A stretch of DNA of 64,000 bases from Streptomyces xiamenensis (GTDB taxonomy: Bacteria; Actinomycetota; Actinomycetes; Streptomycetales; Streptomycetaceae): NCBI RefSeq assembly GCF_000993785.3, contig NZ_CP009922.3, positions 620,001 to 684,000 of the forward strand. The letters run 5' to 3'. Shown piece by piece: positions 50,116 to 59,361 of this stretch; position 1 is the stretch's first letter, and each line of letters starts with the position of its first letter. The position numbers and the translations under genes were made by a program. Under the pieces are notes generated by a model that was given only the letters and a program-made list of their open reading frames with translations, was not told the DNA's origin and did no database searches.

Positions 50116-51240
50116 CTACTGAAGGGTGACCCGGTGCACGGCGTCGCCGCCGGGGCCGTTGGAGGTGGACAGCCACAGGGCGTCGCCCGAGGGGGTGCTG
50201 AGGACGGTGCGCTGCCGGCCGACTTCGCCCTGGTAGTACGCCTGGGGGGTGCCGGTGTCGGTGCCCTCCACCGGGATGCGCCACAGCCGCTGGCCGCGCA
50301 GCGCGGCCATGTAGAGGGAGCCGTCCGCGTAGGCGAGGCCGCTGGGGGACGCCTCCGCGGTGGACCAGGTCTCCTTGGGATCGGTGAACCCCTCCCGGCC
50401 GCACACGCCTTCGCACTCGGGCCAGCCGTAGTTGGCGCCGGGCTCGATGAGGTTGAGTTCGTCCCAGGTGTTCTGGCCCAGTTCGGAGGACCACAGGCGC
50501 CCTTCGTCGTCCCAGGCCAGGCCCTGGGCGTTGCGGTGGCCCAGGCTGTAGACGGGGGTGCCGAAGGGGTTGCCGGGGGCGGGGTCGCCGTCGGTGGTGA
50601 TGCGCAGGATCTTGCCCTCCAGGGCGGCGGGGTCCTGGGCGAGTCGCGGGACGGCGGCGTCGCCGGTGGTGGCGTAGAGGTGGCCGTCGGGCCCGAAGGC
50701 GAGCCGGCCGCCGTTGTGGATGCTCGCCTTGGCGATGCCGGTGAGGATGGTCTCGTAGCCGCCGAGGGTGTCGCCGTCCCAGGTCAGGCGGGCGATGCGG
50801 TTGTCGCCCGCCGCGGTGTGGAAGACGTACAGCGTCCGGTCGGTGGCGAAGCCGGGGGACACGGCGAGGCCCAGCAGTCCGCCCTCGCCGCCGTGCACGA
50901 CGTCGGGGACGGTGCCGATGACCGTGCGGGTGCCGTCCGGGGCGAGATGCACGACGCGGTGGGTGTCGCGTTCGGTGTACAGGGCGGAGCCGTCCGGCAG
51001 CCAGTCGGCGCCCCAGGGCATCGACCAGCCCGCGGACAGTTCCTCGAGGCCGGCGGGCTCGCTGAACGCGCCGGGCGGGGTGGCCTGACCGGGGCCGGTG
51101 GCCGGGGCGCTGGTGGTGGGGGCCTCGTCGGGGGTCTCGTCCCGGGTCTCGGTGGCGCAGGCACCGCCGGCGGTCAGCAGTGAGACGGTGAGGGCGGCGA
51201 CGGCGGTGACAACGGTTGTTCTGGCCCGGTGGGCGCGCAT
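50116..51240 (-). CDS. Secreted PQQ-dependent sugar (glucose/sorbosone) dehydrogenase-like protein
   Basis: 374 aa. ATG at 51240 with GGGAG 5 nt upstream; an ATG 12 nt further up is too close to its own site. The signal peptide spans residues 1-30 and ends at GGAC, a possible but imperfect lipobox. The GSDH beta-propeller shows GWSMPWGADWLPDGSALYTER, VVHGGEGGLLGLAVSPGF, IHNGGRLAFGPDGHLYATTGD and YSLGHRNAQGLAWD, with catalytic and PQQ-site histidines in these loops. It oxidises aldoses or related alcohols outside the cell. PQQ would have to come from elsewhere. Confidence 0.88.
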   Translation of the reverse strand: MRAHRARTTVVTAVAALTVSLLTAGGACATETRDETPDEAPTTSAPATGPGQATPPGAFSEPAGLEELSAGWSMPWGADWLPDGSALYTERDTHRVVHLAPDGTRTVIGTVPDVVHGGEGGLLGLAVSPGFATDRTLYVFHTAAGDNRIARLTWDGDTLGGYETILTGIAKASIHNGGRLAFGPDGHLYATTGDAAVPRLAQDPAALEGKILRITTDGDPAPGNPFGTPVYSLGHRNAQGLAWDDEGRLWSSELGQNTWDELNLIEPGANYGWPECEGVCGREGFTDPKETWSTAEASPSGLAYADGSLYMAALRGQRLWRIPVEGTDTGTPQAYYQGEVGRQRTVLSTPSGDALWLSTSNGPGGDAVHRVTLQ

Positions 51241-51391
51241 GGCATCTCCCATGTCCCTGGTGAGTACGGCAGTTCGAACCAGCCCCCACGGCGCTCCCGA
51301 TCAGATCACCGGCCGCGCGCACCGTCAATGGGGGCGCTCCCGGCGGCTCCGGGGCGTTGACAGTGGTGAAGGCCGTCAGCATGCTGGGCGG

Positions 51392-51856
51392 ATGGCGGAG
51401 CCGCGGATCTTTGCGTCGGTCGATGAACTGCGGGGCGCCTCCGGCGCCCACCTGGGGACCAGTGACTGGCTGGAGGTCGACCAGCGGCGGATCGACCTGT
51501 TCGCCGAGGCGACGGGCGATCACCAGTGGATCCATGTGGATCCGGAGCGGGCGGCCGGTGGCCCGTTCGGCTCGACGGTCGCGCACGGCTATCTCACGCT
51601 GGCCCTGCTGCCCGAGTTCGTGCGCCGGCTGATCCGGGTGGAAGGGACCAGGCTGGCCGTCAACTACGGAGTGAACCGGGTGCGGTTCCCCGCCCCGGTG
51701 CCGGTGGGCTCGCGGCTGCGCGGCACGGCGGGGATCCATGAGGTGGTGCAGGTGCCCGGGGACGGGGTGCAGCTCACCCTCACGGTGACGGTGGAGCGCG
51801 AGGGCGGGCACAAGCCGGTGTGCGTGGCGGAGACGGTCACCCGGTACTTCCTCTGA
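51392..51856 (+). CDS. MaoC-like hot-dog-fold dehydratase
   Basis: 154 aa. ATG at 51392 (MAEPRIFASVDELRG); the ribosome site is weak. Family marks: WLEVDQRRIDLFAEATGDHQWIHVDPERA with the catalytic Asp/His pair near residues 44-49, then GPFGSTVAHGYLTLAL near 60 and VNYGVNRVRFPAPVPVGSRL. It likely hydrates or dehydrates an enoyl-thioester. It stands alone, divergent from the sugar dehydrogenase. Related stand-alone proteins include nodulation-factor NodN-type hydratases. Confidence 0.88.
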   Translation: MAEPRIFASVDELRGASGAHLGTSDWLEVDQRRIDLFAEATGDHQWIHVDPERAAGGPFGSTVAHGYLTLALLPEFVRRLIRVEGTRLAVNYGVNRVRFPAPVPVGSRLRGTAGIHEVVQVPGDGVQLTLTVTVEREGGHKPVCVAETVTRYFL

Positions 51857-51928
51857 CGCCGGGCCGCTCCCGCGATCCGTGCGCGGTCGCACGCTCCTCC
51901 CCAAGGGTGACATCGCACTGAAATTCTT

Positions 51929-51950
51929 ACCCAATGGTGTGATATTGGGT
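51929..51950. promoter_or_regulatory. Inverted repeat upstream of XRE-TPR regulator
   Basis: ACCCAAT (51929-51935), 8-nt spacer, ATTGGGT (51944-51950): perfect 7-bp arms in an AT-rich patch 70 nt before the regulator start. It overlaps a GATATT that could serve as the -10 element. Probable autoregulatory site. Confidence 0.5.
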
Positions 51951-52019
51951 CAGAATCGGGCGAGCTTGTGCGCCGATGCGCCCTGCCACCCGTGCCCCCG
52001 GTTGTGAGACCAAGAAGGC

Positions 52020-53381
52020 ATGACGGAACGGCGCGGCCCCAATGACCAGCTGCGAGCACTGCTGCGGGAGGCCGGCTGGACACAGGCGGACCTGGCCCGC
52101 GCGGTCAACGCCGTCGGTGCCGAGGCCGGCACCGCGCTGCGCTACGACCGCACGGCCGTCGCGCACTGGCTCTCCGGCACCCAGCCCCGGCACCCCGTCC
52201 CCCAGCTGATCGCCGAGGCGCTGTCGCGGCGCACCGGACGGCCGCTCACCGTGCGCGAGGCCGGCTTCCCCGGCGGGCCGACACCCCCCGCCACCGGCCC
52301 GCAGGCCGCCCGGCGGACCGGCCCCGTACCCCGCTTCGCCCAGCTGTGCCGCACGGACGCGGACGGCGGACGGCGTGCCTCCCTGCTGCGGCAGCGTCCC
52401 TACCGGGTGGCGGACTCCGCGGTACCGCTGCCGGTACCCGGGCCCCGGCCGCCTGTGCCGGAAGGGCCGCCCGCCGAGGCCACCCGCGCGCTGCACGAGG
52501 CGACGGTGTTCTTCGCCACCGCCATGCGCACCCACGGCGGGCGGCACGCCCGCGGCGCGCTCGCTCTGCATCTCGCCGAGGACGTCGCCCCGTTGCTGGT
52601 CGTACCGGGGCGGCCCCCGGCCACCCGCGCCGAACTGCTCACCGGCGCCGCCCGGCTGGCCTTCGTCCTGGCCCGGATGTACGAGGACGGCCAGCGGCAC
52701 GGGCTCGCCCAGCGGTACTTCACCAGCGCCCACCAGCTGGCGGGCGAGGCCGGGGACCGGGCCACCTGGAGCATCGTGCTGCGGGCGATGAGCGGGCAGG
52801 CGCAGCGGCTGGGCCAGCTGCCCTCCGCGCTGCGGCTGGCCGAGGCCGCCGCCCGTACCGCCCGCTGGGCACCGCCCGCGCAGCAGTCGTACATCCAGGC
52901 GCAGCTGGGCGTCGTGCTGGCGCACTGCGGGGACCGGCGCGGCGCCCTCCGGGCGCTGGTGCGGGCCGAGCACGCGGGGCAGCGGGCGGAGGAGCAGGGG
53001 CCGGGGACCGGGGGCCCGTTCGACCGCTATCCCCGCTGGTGCCTGCTGTACCAGACCGCGCTGACGCTGGAGGCGCTCGGCGATCTGCCGGGCGCGCTGG
53101 CGGCGCTGCGCCGCGGGGCGGCCGAGCGGCCCGCCGCCGATGTCCGCGGCCACGCGCTCACCCAGGCGAGATGCGGTCGGCTCCTGCTGCGCGCGGGGCA
53201 TCTGGAGGAGGCGTGCGCGGCCTGGGAGGCGTTCGTGACCGGCCGGGAGCGGCTGCGCTCGGGCGATGTGGAGCTGGCGCTGCGCGCGATGCGGCAGGTG
53301 CTGCGCCCGTACCGGGGCCGGCCACGGGTGGCCAGGCTGCTGGCGCGGTCCGGGCGGCCGGCCGGGGAGGGCGGATTCTGA
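52020..53381 (+). CDS. XRE-type regulator with C-terminal TPR region
   Basis: 453 aa. ATG at 52020. The first 65 residues are a helix-turn-helix typical of Streptomyces TPR regulators: NDQLRALLREAGWTQADLARAVN, then YDRTAVAHWLSGTQPR. From about residue 165 the protein is helical and Ala/Leu-rich with TPR-like units (GLAQRYFTSAHQLAGEAGD, YIQAQLGVVLAHCGDRRGALRAL, ALTLEALGDLPGALAAL). Such proteins act as developmental or antibiotic regulators. Target genes are unknown; a palindrome in its own promoter suggests autoregulation. Confidence 0.85.
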   Translation: MTERRGPNDQLRALLREAGWTQADLARAVNAVGAEAGTALRYDRTAVAHWLSGTQPRHPVPQLIAEALSRRTGRPLTVREAGFPGGPTPPATGPQAARRTGPVPRFAQLCRTDADGGRRASLLRQRPYRVADSAVPLPVPGPRPPVPEGPPAEATRALHEATVFFATAMRTHGGRHARGALALHLAEDVAPLLVVPGRPPATRAELLTGAARLAFVLARMYEDGQRHGLAQRYFTSAHQLAGEAGDRATWSIVLRAMSGQAQRLGQLPSALRLAEAAARTARWAPPAQQSYIQAQLGVVLAHCGDRRGALRALVRAEHAGQRAEEQGPGTGGPFDRYPRWCLLYQTALTLEALGDLPGALAALRRGAAERPAADVRGHALTQARCGRLLLRAGHLEEACAAWEAFVTGRERLRSGDVELALRAMRQVLRPYRGRPRVARLLARSGRPAGEGGF

Positions 53382-53415
53382 ACAAAGGATTCACCACCGG
53401 AACCCGTCCGGGTAG

Positions 53416-53444
53416 TTGACTTGCCACCCTTCGATTCCTACGGT
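53416..53444 (+). promoter_or_regulatory. Promoter of the homogentisate dioxygenase operon
   Basis: TTGACT (53416-53421), 17-nt spacer, TACGGT (53439-53444) matches the housekeeping sigma consensus of Streptomyces. It lies 45 nt before the chosen hmgA start. Confidence 0.65.
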
Positions 53445-53488
53445 CTCTCACAGGAATGATCGTCGGGACCGATGGGCGGGAGCACGCC

Positions 53489-54811
53489 ATGGGCAGCGGA
53501 CAGCGAACGACGGTGGCGGCCGGCGACGGAATCCGCTACTCCACGGGATTCGGCAACGAGCACTCCAGTGAGGCCGTCCCCGGCGCACTGCCCATCGGCC
53601 GCAACTCCCCGCAGCGCGCCCCACTGGGCCTGTACGCCGAGCAACTGAGCGGCAGCGCCTTCACCGAGCCGCGCGACACCTCGCGCCGCTCCTGGCTGTA
53701 CCGCATCAGGCCCTCGGCGGCGCACCCCCCGTACACCCGGATCAGCCAGGGCGCCCTGCGCGGGACGCCGTTCGACGAGACGGTGCCCGACCCGAACCGG
53801 CTGCGCTGGGACCCGCTGCCCGAGCCGCCCGCCGGCACCGACTTCGTCGCCGGGCTGTGGACCCTGGGTGGCAACGGGGACATCCGGCAGCGCTCCGGGA
53901 TGGCGGTGCACCTTTACCACGCCAACGCCTCCATGCGGGACCGGGTGTTCGGCAACGCCGACGGCGAACTGCTGATCGTCCCGGAGCGCGGCACCGTGCT
54001 GCTGCGCACCGAGTTCGGCGTGCTGGAGGCCGGCCCCGGGCACATCGCGCTCATCCCGCGCGGGGTGCGCTTCCGGGTGGAGCTGCCGGACGGCGCGGCG
54101 CGCGGGTACGTCTGCGAGAACTACGGCCGCCCCTTCGTCCTGCCGGAGCTCGGCCCCATCGGTGCCAACGGCCTGGCCGCCGCCCGGGACTTCGAGGCGC
54201 CGGTGGCCGCCTACGAGGACGTCGAACGCCCGGTCGAGGTGATCACCAAGTTCTGCGGCCATCTGTGGGCCGCCGTCCACGACCACTCGCCGCTGGACGT
54301 GGTGGCCTGGCACGGCAGCCACGTGCCCTACCGCTACGATCTGCGCCGCTTCAACGTCATCGGCTCGATCAGCTACGACCACCCCGACCCGTCCATCTTC
54401 ACCGTGCTGACCTCGCCCTCGGACACCCCGGGCCTGGCCAACGCCGACTTCGTGGTGTTCGCGCCGCGCTGGCTGGTGGGTGAGGACACCTTCCGCCCGC
54501 CGTACTTCCACCGCAATGTGATGAGCGAGTACATGGGCCTGATCGAGGGCGCCTACGACGCCAAGGCCGAGGGCTTCGTCCCGGGCGGCGGCTCACTGCA
54601 CAACATGATGTCGGCGCACGGTCCCGACCGCGAGACCTTCGAACGGGCCAGCGCCGCCGAGCTCGTACCGGCGAAGGTGGCGGACGGCCTGGCCTTCATG
54701 TTCGAGACCCGCTGGCCGGTGACGCTGAGCGCGGCGGCGGTCGGCGAGCACCGTCCGCAACATGGATACGACAATGTGTGGGAGGGTCTTCAACGGCACT
54801 TCACCGCCTGA
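53489..54811 (+). CDS. hmgA: Homogentisate 1,2-dioxygenase
   Basis: 440 aa, the usual family length. ATG at 53489 has GGGAG 6 nt upstream; the earlier ATG at 53456 has no usable spacing. Start [19 protein letters not shown] is the family signature. Iron ligands are expected in [16 protein letters not shown] (His and Glu near residue 340) and [11 protein letters not shown] (His near residue 377). It cleaves homogentisate to maleylacetoacetate in tyrosine/phenylalanine breakdown, in the cytosol. No fahA or hppD lies nearby. A GntR regulator follows after 24 nt. Confidence 0.95.
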   Translation: MGSGQRTTVAAGDGIRYSTGFGNEHSSEAVPGALPIGRNSPQRAPLGLYAEQLSGSAFTEPRDTSRRSWLYRIRPSAAHPPYTRISQGALRGTPFDETVPDPNRLRWDPLPEPPAGTDFVAGLWTLGGNGDIRQRSGMAVHLYHANASMRDRVFGNADGELLIVPERGTVLLRTEFGVLEAGPGHIALIPRGVRFRVELPDGAARGYVCENYGRPFVLPELGPIGANGLAAARDFEAPVAAYEDVERPVEVITKFCGHLWAAVHDHSPLDVVAWHGSHVPYRYDLRRFNVIGSISYDHPDPSIFTVLTSPSDTPGLANADFVVFAPRWLVGEDTFRPPYFHRNVMSEYMGLIEGAYDAKAEGFVPGGGSLHNMMSAHGPDRETFERASAAELVPAKVADGLAFMFETRWPVTLSAAAVGEHRPQHGYDNVWEGLQRHFTA

Positions 54812-54835
54812 GCCCCCCAGTTCCCGGAGCGCGCC

Positions 54836-55591
54836 GTGACCGTCTTCGCCCCCGACTCCCTCGAACTGAACCGCAAGCTGCCCTTGTGGTATCAGGTCTC
54901 GCAGTCGCTGCGGGCGTCCATACTCGGCCGCCCGCCGCAGGCACCACTGCGGCTGCCCACCGAGGAACAGCTCGCCGAGCACTACGGGGTGTCCGTCCTC
55001 ACCATGCGGCAGGCGCTCAAGGAGCTGGAGCTGGAAGGGCTGATCAGCCGGCACCGGCGGCGCGGCACCTTCATCGAACCGGCGGCCAGGCCCGGTTCAC
55101 CGGTACGGCTGCTCGGCTCGGTGGACGCCATCGTGGCCCAGCAGTCGGGCGAGACCACCACCTTGCTCGAACACGGCCCGGTGCCGGTCCCGGTGGAGGT
55201 GGCACCGTACTTCCCCGGCCTCGCCGAAGTCGTCGCCTTCCGGCGGCTGCGGTATGACCGGGAGAGCGGAGAAGCCGCCAACTGGGCGGAGAATTTGCTC
55301 CACCCGGAGGTCGCCGCGCGCATTCGGCCCGAGGATCTGGAACGCTGGCCGATGACCAGGGTGCTGCGGGACGTCGCGGGAGTGACGGTGGGTCGGATCG
55401 CCAACACGGTTCAGGCACGGCTGGCCGACCCGACCACCTCGCAGCTGCTCGCGGTGCCGCTGCTGAGCCCGATCCTGCACATCACGGGGGTGGTGTACGA
55501 CGAGAACGGACGCACCGTGGATGTCGCGCGCATCCACTACCGGGGCGACCGCTTCTCCTTTGCCGTATCGGTGGACTCCTCCCCCGAGTGA
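54836..55591 (+). CDS. GntR-family regulator with UTRA domain
   Basis: 251 aa. GTG at 54836 with GGAGC upstream. Winged helix-turn-helix at residues 15-78 (PLWYQVSQSLRASILGR, LPTEEQLAEHYGVSVLTMRQAL, ELEGLISRHRRRGTFIE). UTRA effector domain from about residue 95, with VVAFRRLRYDRESGEAANWAENLL and a C-terminal HITGVVYDENGRTVDVARIHYRGDRFSF segment. Probably in operon with hmgA and a regulator of aromatic catabolism, perhaps responding to homogentisate. That link is from context. Confidence 0.88.
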   Translation: MTVFAPDSLELNRKLPLWYQVSQSLRASILGRPPQAPLRLPTEEQLAEHYGVSVLTMRQALKELELEGLISRHRRRGTFIEPAARPGSPVRLLGSVDAIVAQQSGETTTLLEHGPVPVPVEVAPYFPGLAEVVAFRRLRYDRESGEAANWAENLLHPEVAARIRPEDLERWPMTRVLRDVAGVTVGRIANTVQARLADPTTSQLLAVPLLSPILHITGVVYDENGRTVDVARIHYRGDRFSFAVSVDSSPE

Positions 55592-55607
55592 CGCGTGAGA
55601 GACCAGG

Positions 55608-55641
55608 CGGCTGGTACGGAAGTGACGTTCCGTATCAGCCG
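55608..55641. terminator. Terminator hairpin after GntR gene
   Basis: Left arm CGGCTGGTACGGAA (55608-55621) pairs with TTCCGTATCAGCCG (55628-55641) with one G-U, loop GTGACG. It overlaps the stop of the convergent small gene, so it may serve both. Confidence 0.7.
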
Positions 55642-55901
55642 TGACTGCCGAAGAGCGTACGCCGCAGCCTCCGCAGCGGGGTGAACAGCCGCACCCGGGC
55701 ACCACGCGTGGTGGTGTTCCTGGTGGACTGCCGATCCCGCGTCGTCAGCTCGCGCATCAGCGTGGTGGCCTCTTCGGTCTCGCGCGCCGGCACGGCAGGT
55801 CCGGACAGCACGCTCAGATGGCGTTCCAGGCGCGTAGAGCTTGCGCCGCTCCCGCAATCGATCGCAGGCACTCGGGGCCTGCCGCGTGTTATCTGCTCCA
55901 T
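55635..55901 (-). CDS. Small basic protein of unknown function
   Basis: 88 aa. ATG at 55901 with GGGAG 4 nt upstream. The sequence has a Ser-rich start (ERHLSVLSGPAVPAR), a short helix ETEEATTLMRELTTRD and a strongly basic C-terminus (RGARVRLFTPLRRLRRTLFG). No family is recognised, and there is no signal or membrane segment. It is divergent from the DUF5925 ATPase gene. A good ribosome site and the terminator at its end support a real gene. Confidence 0.55.
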   Translation of the reverse strand: MEQITRGRPRVPAIDCGSGASSTRLERHLSVLSGPAVPARETEEATTLMRELTTRDRQSTRNTTTRGARVRLFTPLRRLRRTLFGSHG

Positions 55902-56088
55902 GACTCTCCCACCCGTACGAGGGCACCCGGTCCGGGCAGAGTAACCCTAACGCCCCCCGAGTGCGCGCGGGTATCCCGGTCCCAGCTTTCACCTTTCCCC
56001 ACAAGGGTGTTGACGAACATCGTCCTTGCGCGCTTTTGCGTCAGAAATCCGGGTGCGCACCGGGCCGGCGCGGGCAATCATGGCGGGC

Positions 56089-57264
56089 ATGACTCCCGTT
56101 CCCCCGCCCGCCCGACCCGGAGAGGAGCCCGCCCTGCCCGTCACCATCACCGACAGCACCGCGCCCGCCGACATCGTCGACATGCTGCTGGTCAGCGAAT
56201 TCGCCTCGGGACGGCTCCCGTACGCGCGCAGCCGCCGGCTGGAAAAGGTGCGCAGGCACCACCCGCTGGTCCCCGACGGCGCCGAGGTGCACCGCACGGT
56301 GCGCGGCGACGACACCTATGCCGTGCTGGCGAGCGGGCCTGGCTGGATGCTGCGTTCGCGGCGCTGGACGTACGGCGCCCAGGTGACCGTGATCGCCGAA
56401 AGTGATGAACTCGCGCAGCAGGTCCTCAAGCAGACGGTCACCGGTGCCGAAGCGCCGCCGGACCCCGATCCGGGGAACGTGACCATGGGCTTCTGGCATT
56501 TCTCCCCCGGTGGCCGCGGCGCGGTGCGTACCACCCGGCGGATCGCGGCGGAGAGCTGGGAGACCGTGCGCCCCGGGTACTCGGCGCCGGTGGCGCGGGC
56601 CATGGACGACCTGATGGGGGTCACGGCCGCCGATGTGGCCGGCCGGCTGCTGCTGCTCCACGGGCCGCCGGGCACCGGCAAGACCTCGGCGCTGCGCACC
56701 CTGGCCCGCTCCTGGCGGGATTGGTGCCAGGTGGACTGCGTGCTGGACCCCGAGCGGCTGTTCTCCGAGGTCGGCTATCTGATGGACGTGGTCATCGGGG
56801 ACGACGAGGAGGACGAGGACGGCGGCGAGGACGCGCTGCGGTACGAGGAGGAGCCGGCCGGGGAGGGGCAGCCGACACGGCGGGACCGCTGGCGGCTGCT
56901 GATCCTGGAGGACTGCGACGAACTGATCAGGGGCGGCGCGAAGGACGCGGCGGGCCAGGCGCTGTCCCGGCTGCTGAACCTCACCGACGGGCTGCTGGGG
57001 CAGGGCCGCCGGGTGCTGGTGGGCATCACCACCAACGAGGACCTGGAGCGGCTGCATCCGGCGGTGGTACGGCCCGGGCGCTGTCTGGCGCGGATCGAGG
57101 TGGGGCCGCTGACCCGCCCGGAGGCGGTGGCGTGGCTGGGCACCGAGGAGGGGGTGCCGCGCGCCGGGGCCACGCTGGCGGAGCTGTACGCGCTGCGCCG
57201 GGGCACCGCGCCCACGGCGGTGGCGCCGCTGCCCTCGCGCGCGGAGGCGGGGTTGTATCTGTAG
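56089..57264 (+). CDS. DUF5925 AAA-family ATPase
   Basis: 391 aa. Start ATG 56089 or 56080; neither has a strong ribosome site. The N-terminal DUF5925 domain (VTITDSTAPADIVDMLL; later TMGFWHFSPGG) is followed by a AAA ATPase: Walker A GPPGTGKTS near residue 189, Walker B LLILEDCDEL near residue 272, sensor 1 LVGITTNEDLERLHPAVVRPGR with arginine-finger region near residue 315. An acidic insert (DDEEDEDGGED) separates Walker A and B. Conserved in Streptomyces, soluble; the function is unknown, probably protein or nucleic-acid remodelling. Confidence 0.88.
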   Translation: MTPVPPPARPGEEPALPVTITDSTAPADIVDMLLVSEFASGRLPYARSRRLEKVRRHHPLVPDGAEVHRTVRGDDTYAVLASGPGWMLRSRRWTYGAQVTVIAESDELAQQVLKQTVTGAEAPPDPDPGNVTMGFWHFSPGGRGAVRTTRRIAAESWETVRPGYSAPVARAMDDLMGVTAADVAGRLLLLHGPPGTGKTSALRTLARSWRDWCQVDCVLDPERLFSEVGYLMDVVIGDDEEDEDGGEDALRYEEEPAGEGQPTRRDRWRLLILEDCDELIRGGAKDAAGQALSRLLNLTDGLLGQGRRVLVGITTNEDLERLHPAVVRPGRCLARIEVGPLTRPEAVAWLGTEEGVPRAGATLAELYALRRGTAPTAVAPLPSRAEAGLYL

Positions 57265-57305
57265 GAGCCGACAGGGTGTCAGTGGCCGTTCGTAGGGTGA
57301 GGGAC

Positions 57306-57886
57306 ATGGTGAGGAACACGGGGCTGCCGGGCGAGACTCTCGCGGCGGAACTGGCGGCCGGGGCCGCGCGCGGTGAACGGCTGAAGTACCTGTACTTCTG
57401 GGGGCACCGGCCGCAGCGGGACGGCAGCGTGGGGCGGGCTGTCTGAGCCAGTGGTGGCCCGCGCCGTTCACCGTGGCCGGGGAGACCTACGCCACCGCCG
57501 AGCACTGGATGATGGCGGGCAAGGCGCGGCTGTTCGGGGACGAGGAGGCGCGCGCGGAGGTGCTGGCCGCGGGTCATCCCCGCGACGCCAAGGCCGCGGG
57601 CCGCACGGTGCGCGGCTTCGACGAGGAGCGCTGGCGCGCGGAGCGGTTCGCCGTCGTGGTGGAGGGCAGCGTTCACAAATTCGGGCAGCACCCGGCGCTG
57701 GGGGCCTATCTGCTGGGCACCGGGGAGCGGGTGCTGGTGGAGGCCAGCCCGGTGGACCCGGTGTGGGGCATCGGTCTTGCGGCCGACGATGCCCTCGCAC
57801 AGGACCCGGCCCACTGGCGTGGGCTCAATCTGCTGGGTTTCGCGCTGATGGCGGCACGGGAGCGGCTGCGGGCTCCGCAGCCGTAG
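57306..57886 (+). pseudogene. NADAR (YbiA-like) N-glycosidase, frameshifted
   Basis: ATG at 57306 with GAGGGAC upstream. The first frame gives KYLYFWGHRPQRDGSVG, the NADAR start, then stops at 57444. The second frame resumes as CLSQWWPAPFTVAGETYATAEHWMMAGKA, then RGFDEERW, KFGQHPALGAYLLGTG and VWGIGLAADD, all family signatures. One extra G in the run at 57436-57438 restores a continuous SVGRGCLSQWW. Intact NADAR proteins remove riboflavin-pathway intermediates or ADP-ribose groups. The 3' end overlaps the convergent MFS gene by 62 nt. Sequencing error is possible. Confidence 0.85.
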
Positions 57887-59111
57887 CCGGAGCCGCCGGT
57901 ACGGGGCCGGCCGGGGTCCTCGGCCTGCGGGCGGCGGAGGCCAGGGTGCTGACGAGCAGCGCCACGGCGGCGACGGCGAGCATGGCGTGGCGCAGTCCGG
58001 TGTGTTCACCGAGCAGCCCCAGCAGCGGGGGCCCGGCGAGGAAGGCCAGATAGGCGATGGTGGCCACGGCGCTCACCCGGGCGGCGGCGTGGTGCGGGCT
58101 GTCGCCGGCGGCGGAGAGGGTGACCGGGAAGCCGAGGGAGGCGCCCAGGCCCCACAGCACCACGGCGGCGGCGGCCAGCGCGGGGTGCGGGGCGAAGACG
58201 ACGACGAGGATGCCGATGGCGGCCAGGACGGCGCTGCCGCGGACCACGGTGACCCGGCCGAGCCGGGCGAGCACGAACTCCCCGCCGAACCGGCCGGTCG
58301 CCATGGCGGCGGCGAACAGGGTGTAGACCAGCGAGCCGGTGGTGGCGTTCAGCTCGTAGCCGTCGACCATGATCAGCGGCAGCCAGTCGTTGGCGGCGCC
58401 CTCGGCCAGGGCCATGCCGAGCACGATCGCGCCCAGCATCAGGGTGCGCGGCTCGCGCCACACCGCGAGCCGTTCCGCCCTGGTCAGGCGCGGCTCGTCG
58501 GTGGACGCCGCGCCCTCGCGGCCGGTGCCGGCCGGCAGTTGCCGTACCGCCCAGGCGGCGGCCGGGGCGCACAGGGCGGTCACCAGCCACAGATGCCAGG
58601 CGACGGAGAAGTCGACGGCGGTCAGCGCGATGCCGGTGGCGGCGCCGACGACGGTGCCGGCGCTGAAGCAGCCGTGCAGGGCGGGCAGCACGGAGCGGGA
58701 CAGGGCCCGTTCCACGGCGGCGCCCTCGATGTTGACGGCGATCTCCATCAGGCCGCTGCCGGCGCCGAAGATCACCAGGGCGACGAACACCAGCCAGGCG
58801 GAGCCGGTGGCCGCGCCGATCCCCACCAGCAGGGGGCCGAGCAGCAGAACGCCGATGCCGGCAGCGGTGACGGGCCGGCCGCCGAACCGGGCGACGAGCT
58901 GCCCCGAGCTGAGCACTCCGGTCATGGCGCCGACCGAGAGGCCGAAGATGACCAGGCCCATTCCGGCGGTGGAGGCGCCGATGGCGTCACGGATGTCGGG
59001 GGTGCGGGTGATCCAGGACGACATGGAGACGCCGACGATCACGAAAAGGACGAAGAGCCCGGCGCGCCAGCGGCGGATGTCGCTGAGCGGCTGCTCCTTC
59101 CTGCTGGTCAT
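57825..59111 (-). CDS. MFS transporter (YbjJ / fucose-permease-like)
   Basis: 428 aa. ATG at 59111. About 12 membrane segments. N-terminal RRWRAGLFVLFVIVGVSMSSWITRTPDIRDA is characteristic of a subgroup that includes YbjJ; later SVLPALHGCFSAGTVVGAATG near residue 140 and GMALAEGAANDWLPLIMVDGY near residue 232. Ala/Pro-rich C-terminal tail overlapping the NADAR gene. Substrate unknown; sugars or small organic compounds are typical of relatives. Confidence 0.87.
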   Translation of the reverse strand: MTSRKEQPLSDIRRWRAGLFVLFVIVGVSMSSWITRTPDIRDAIGASTAGMGLVIFGLSVGAMTGVLSSGQLVARFGGRPVTAAGIGVLLLGPLLVGIGAATGSAWLVFVALVIFGAGSGLMEIAVNIEGAAVERALSRSVLPALHGCFSAGTVVGAATGIALTAVDFSVAWHLWLVTALCAPAAAWAVRQLPAGTGREGAASTDEPRLTRAERLAVWREPRTLMLGAIVLGMALAEGAANDWLPLIMVDGYELNATTGSLVYTLFAAAMATGRFGGEFVLARLGRVTVVRGSAVLAAIGILVVVFAPHPALAAAAVVLWGLGASLGFPVTLSAAGDSPHHAAARVSAVATIAYLAFLAGPPLLGLLGEHTGLRHAMLAVAAVALLVSTLASAARRPRTPAGPVPAAPATAAEPAAAPVPPSARNPAD

Positions 59112-59361
59112 GAGGTCCTCTCGCAGGGACGTTCGAGTGGTGCCGGTGCCCGGTCAGGCTGTCACGCGGCGCCGGAAACCGGCAAGATCCCCCGGTTTCG
59201 GAGGGGCGGCGCCGGCGGCCGTGTCAGTTTCCTGCCGAGTCTTCCGGACGCCATGGCCAACGCGCGTAGACCTGGGGCAGCATGTCGGGGCACCACCTGC
59301 ACGGTCATCTGATGAAATGCGCCCGCAATCCGGGCGCCCAGCAGGAGGGTTCCCCCCACCC

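Noticed and set aside
53456-53488. Earlier ATG for homogentisate dioxygenase
   Set aside because: AGGA directly abuts it, leaving no ribosome spacing; the ATG at 53489 has a proper site and gives the normal length.
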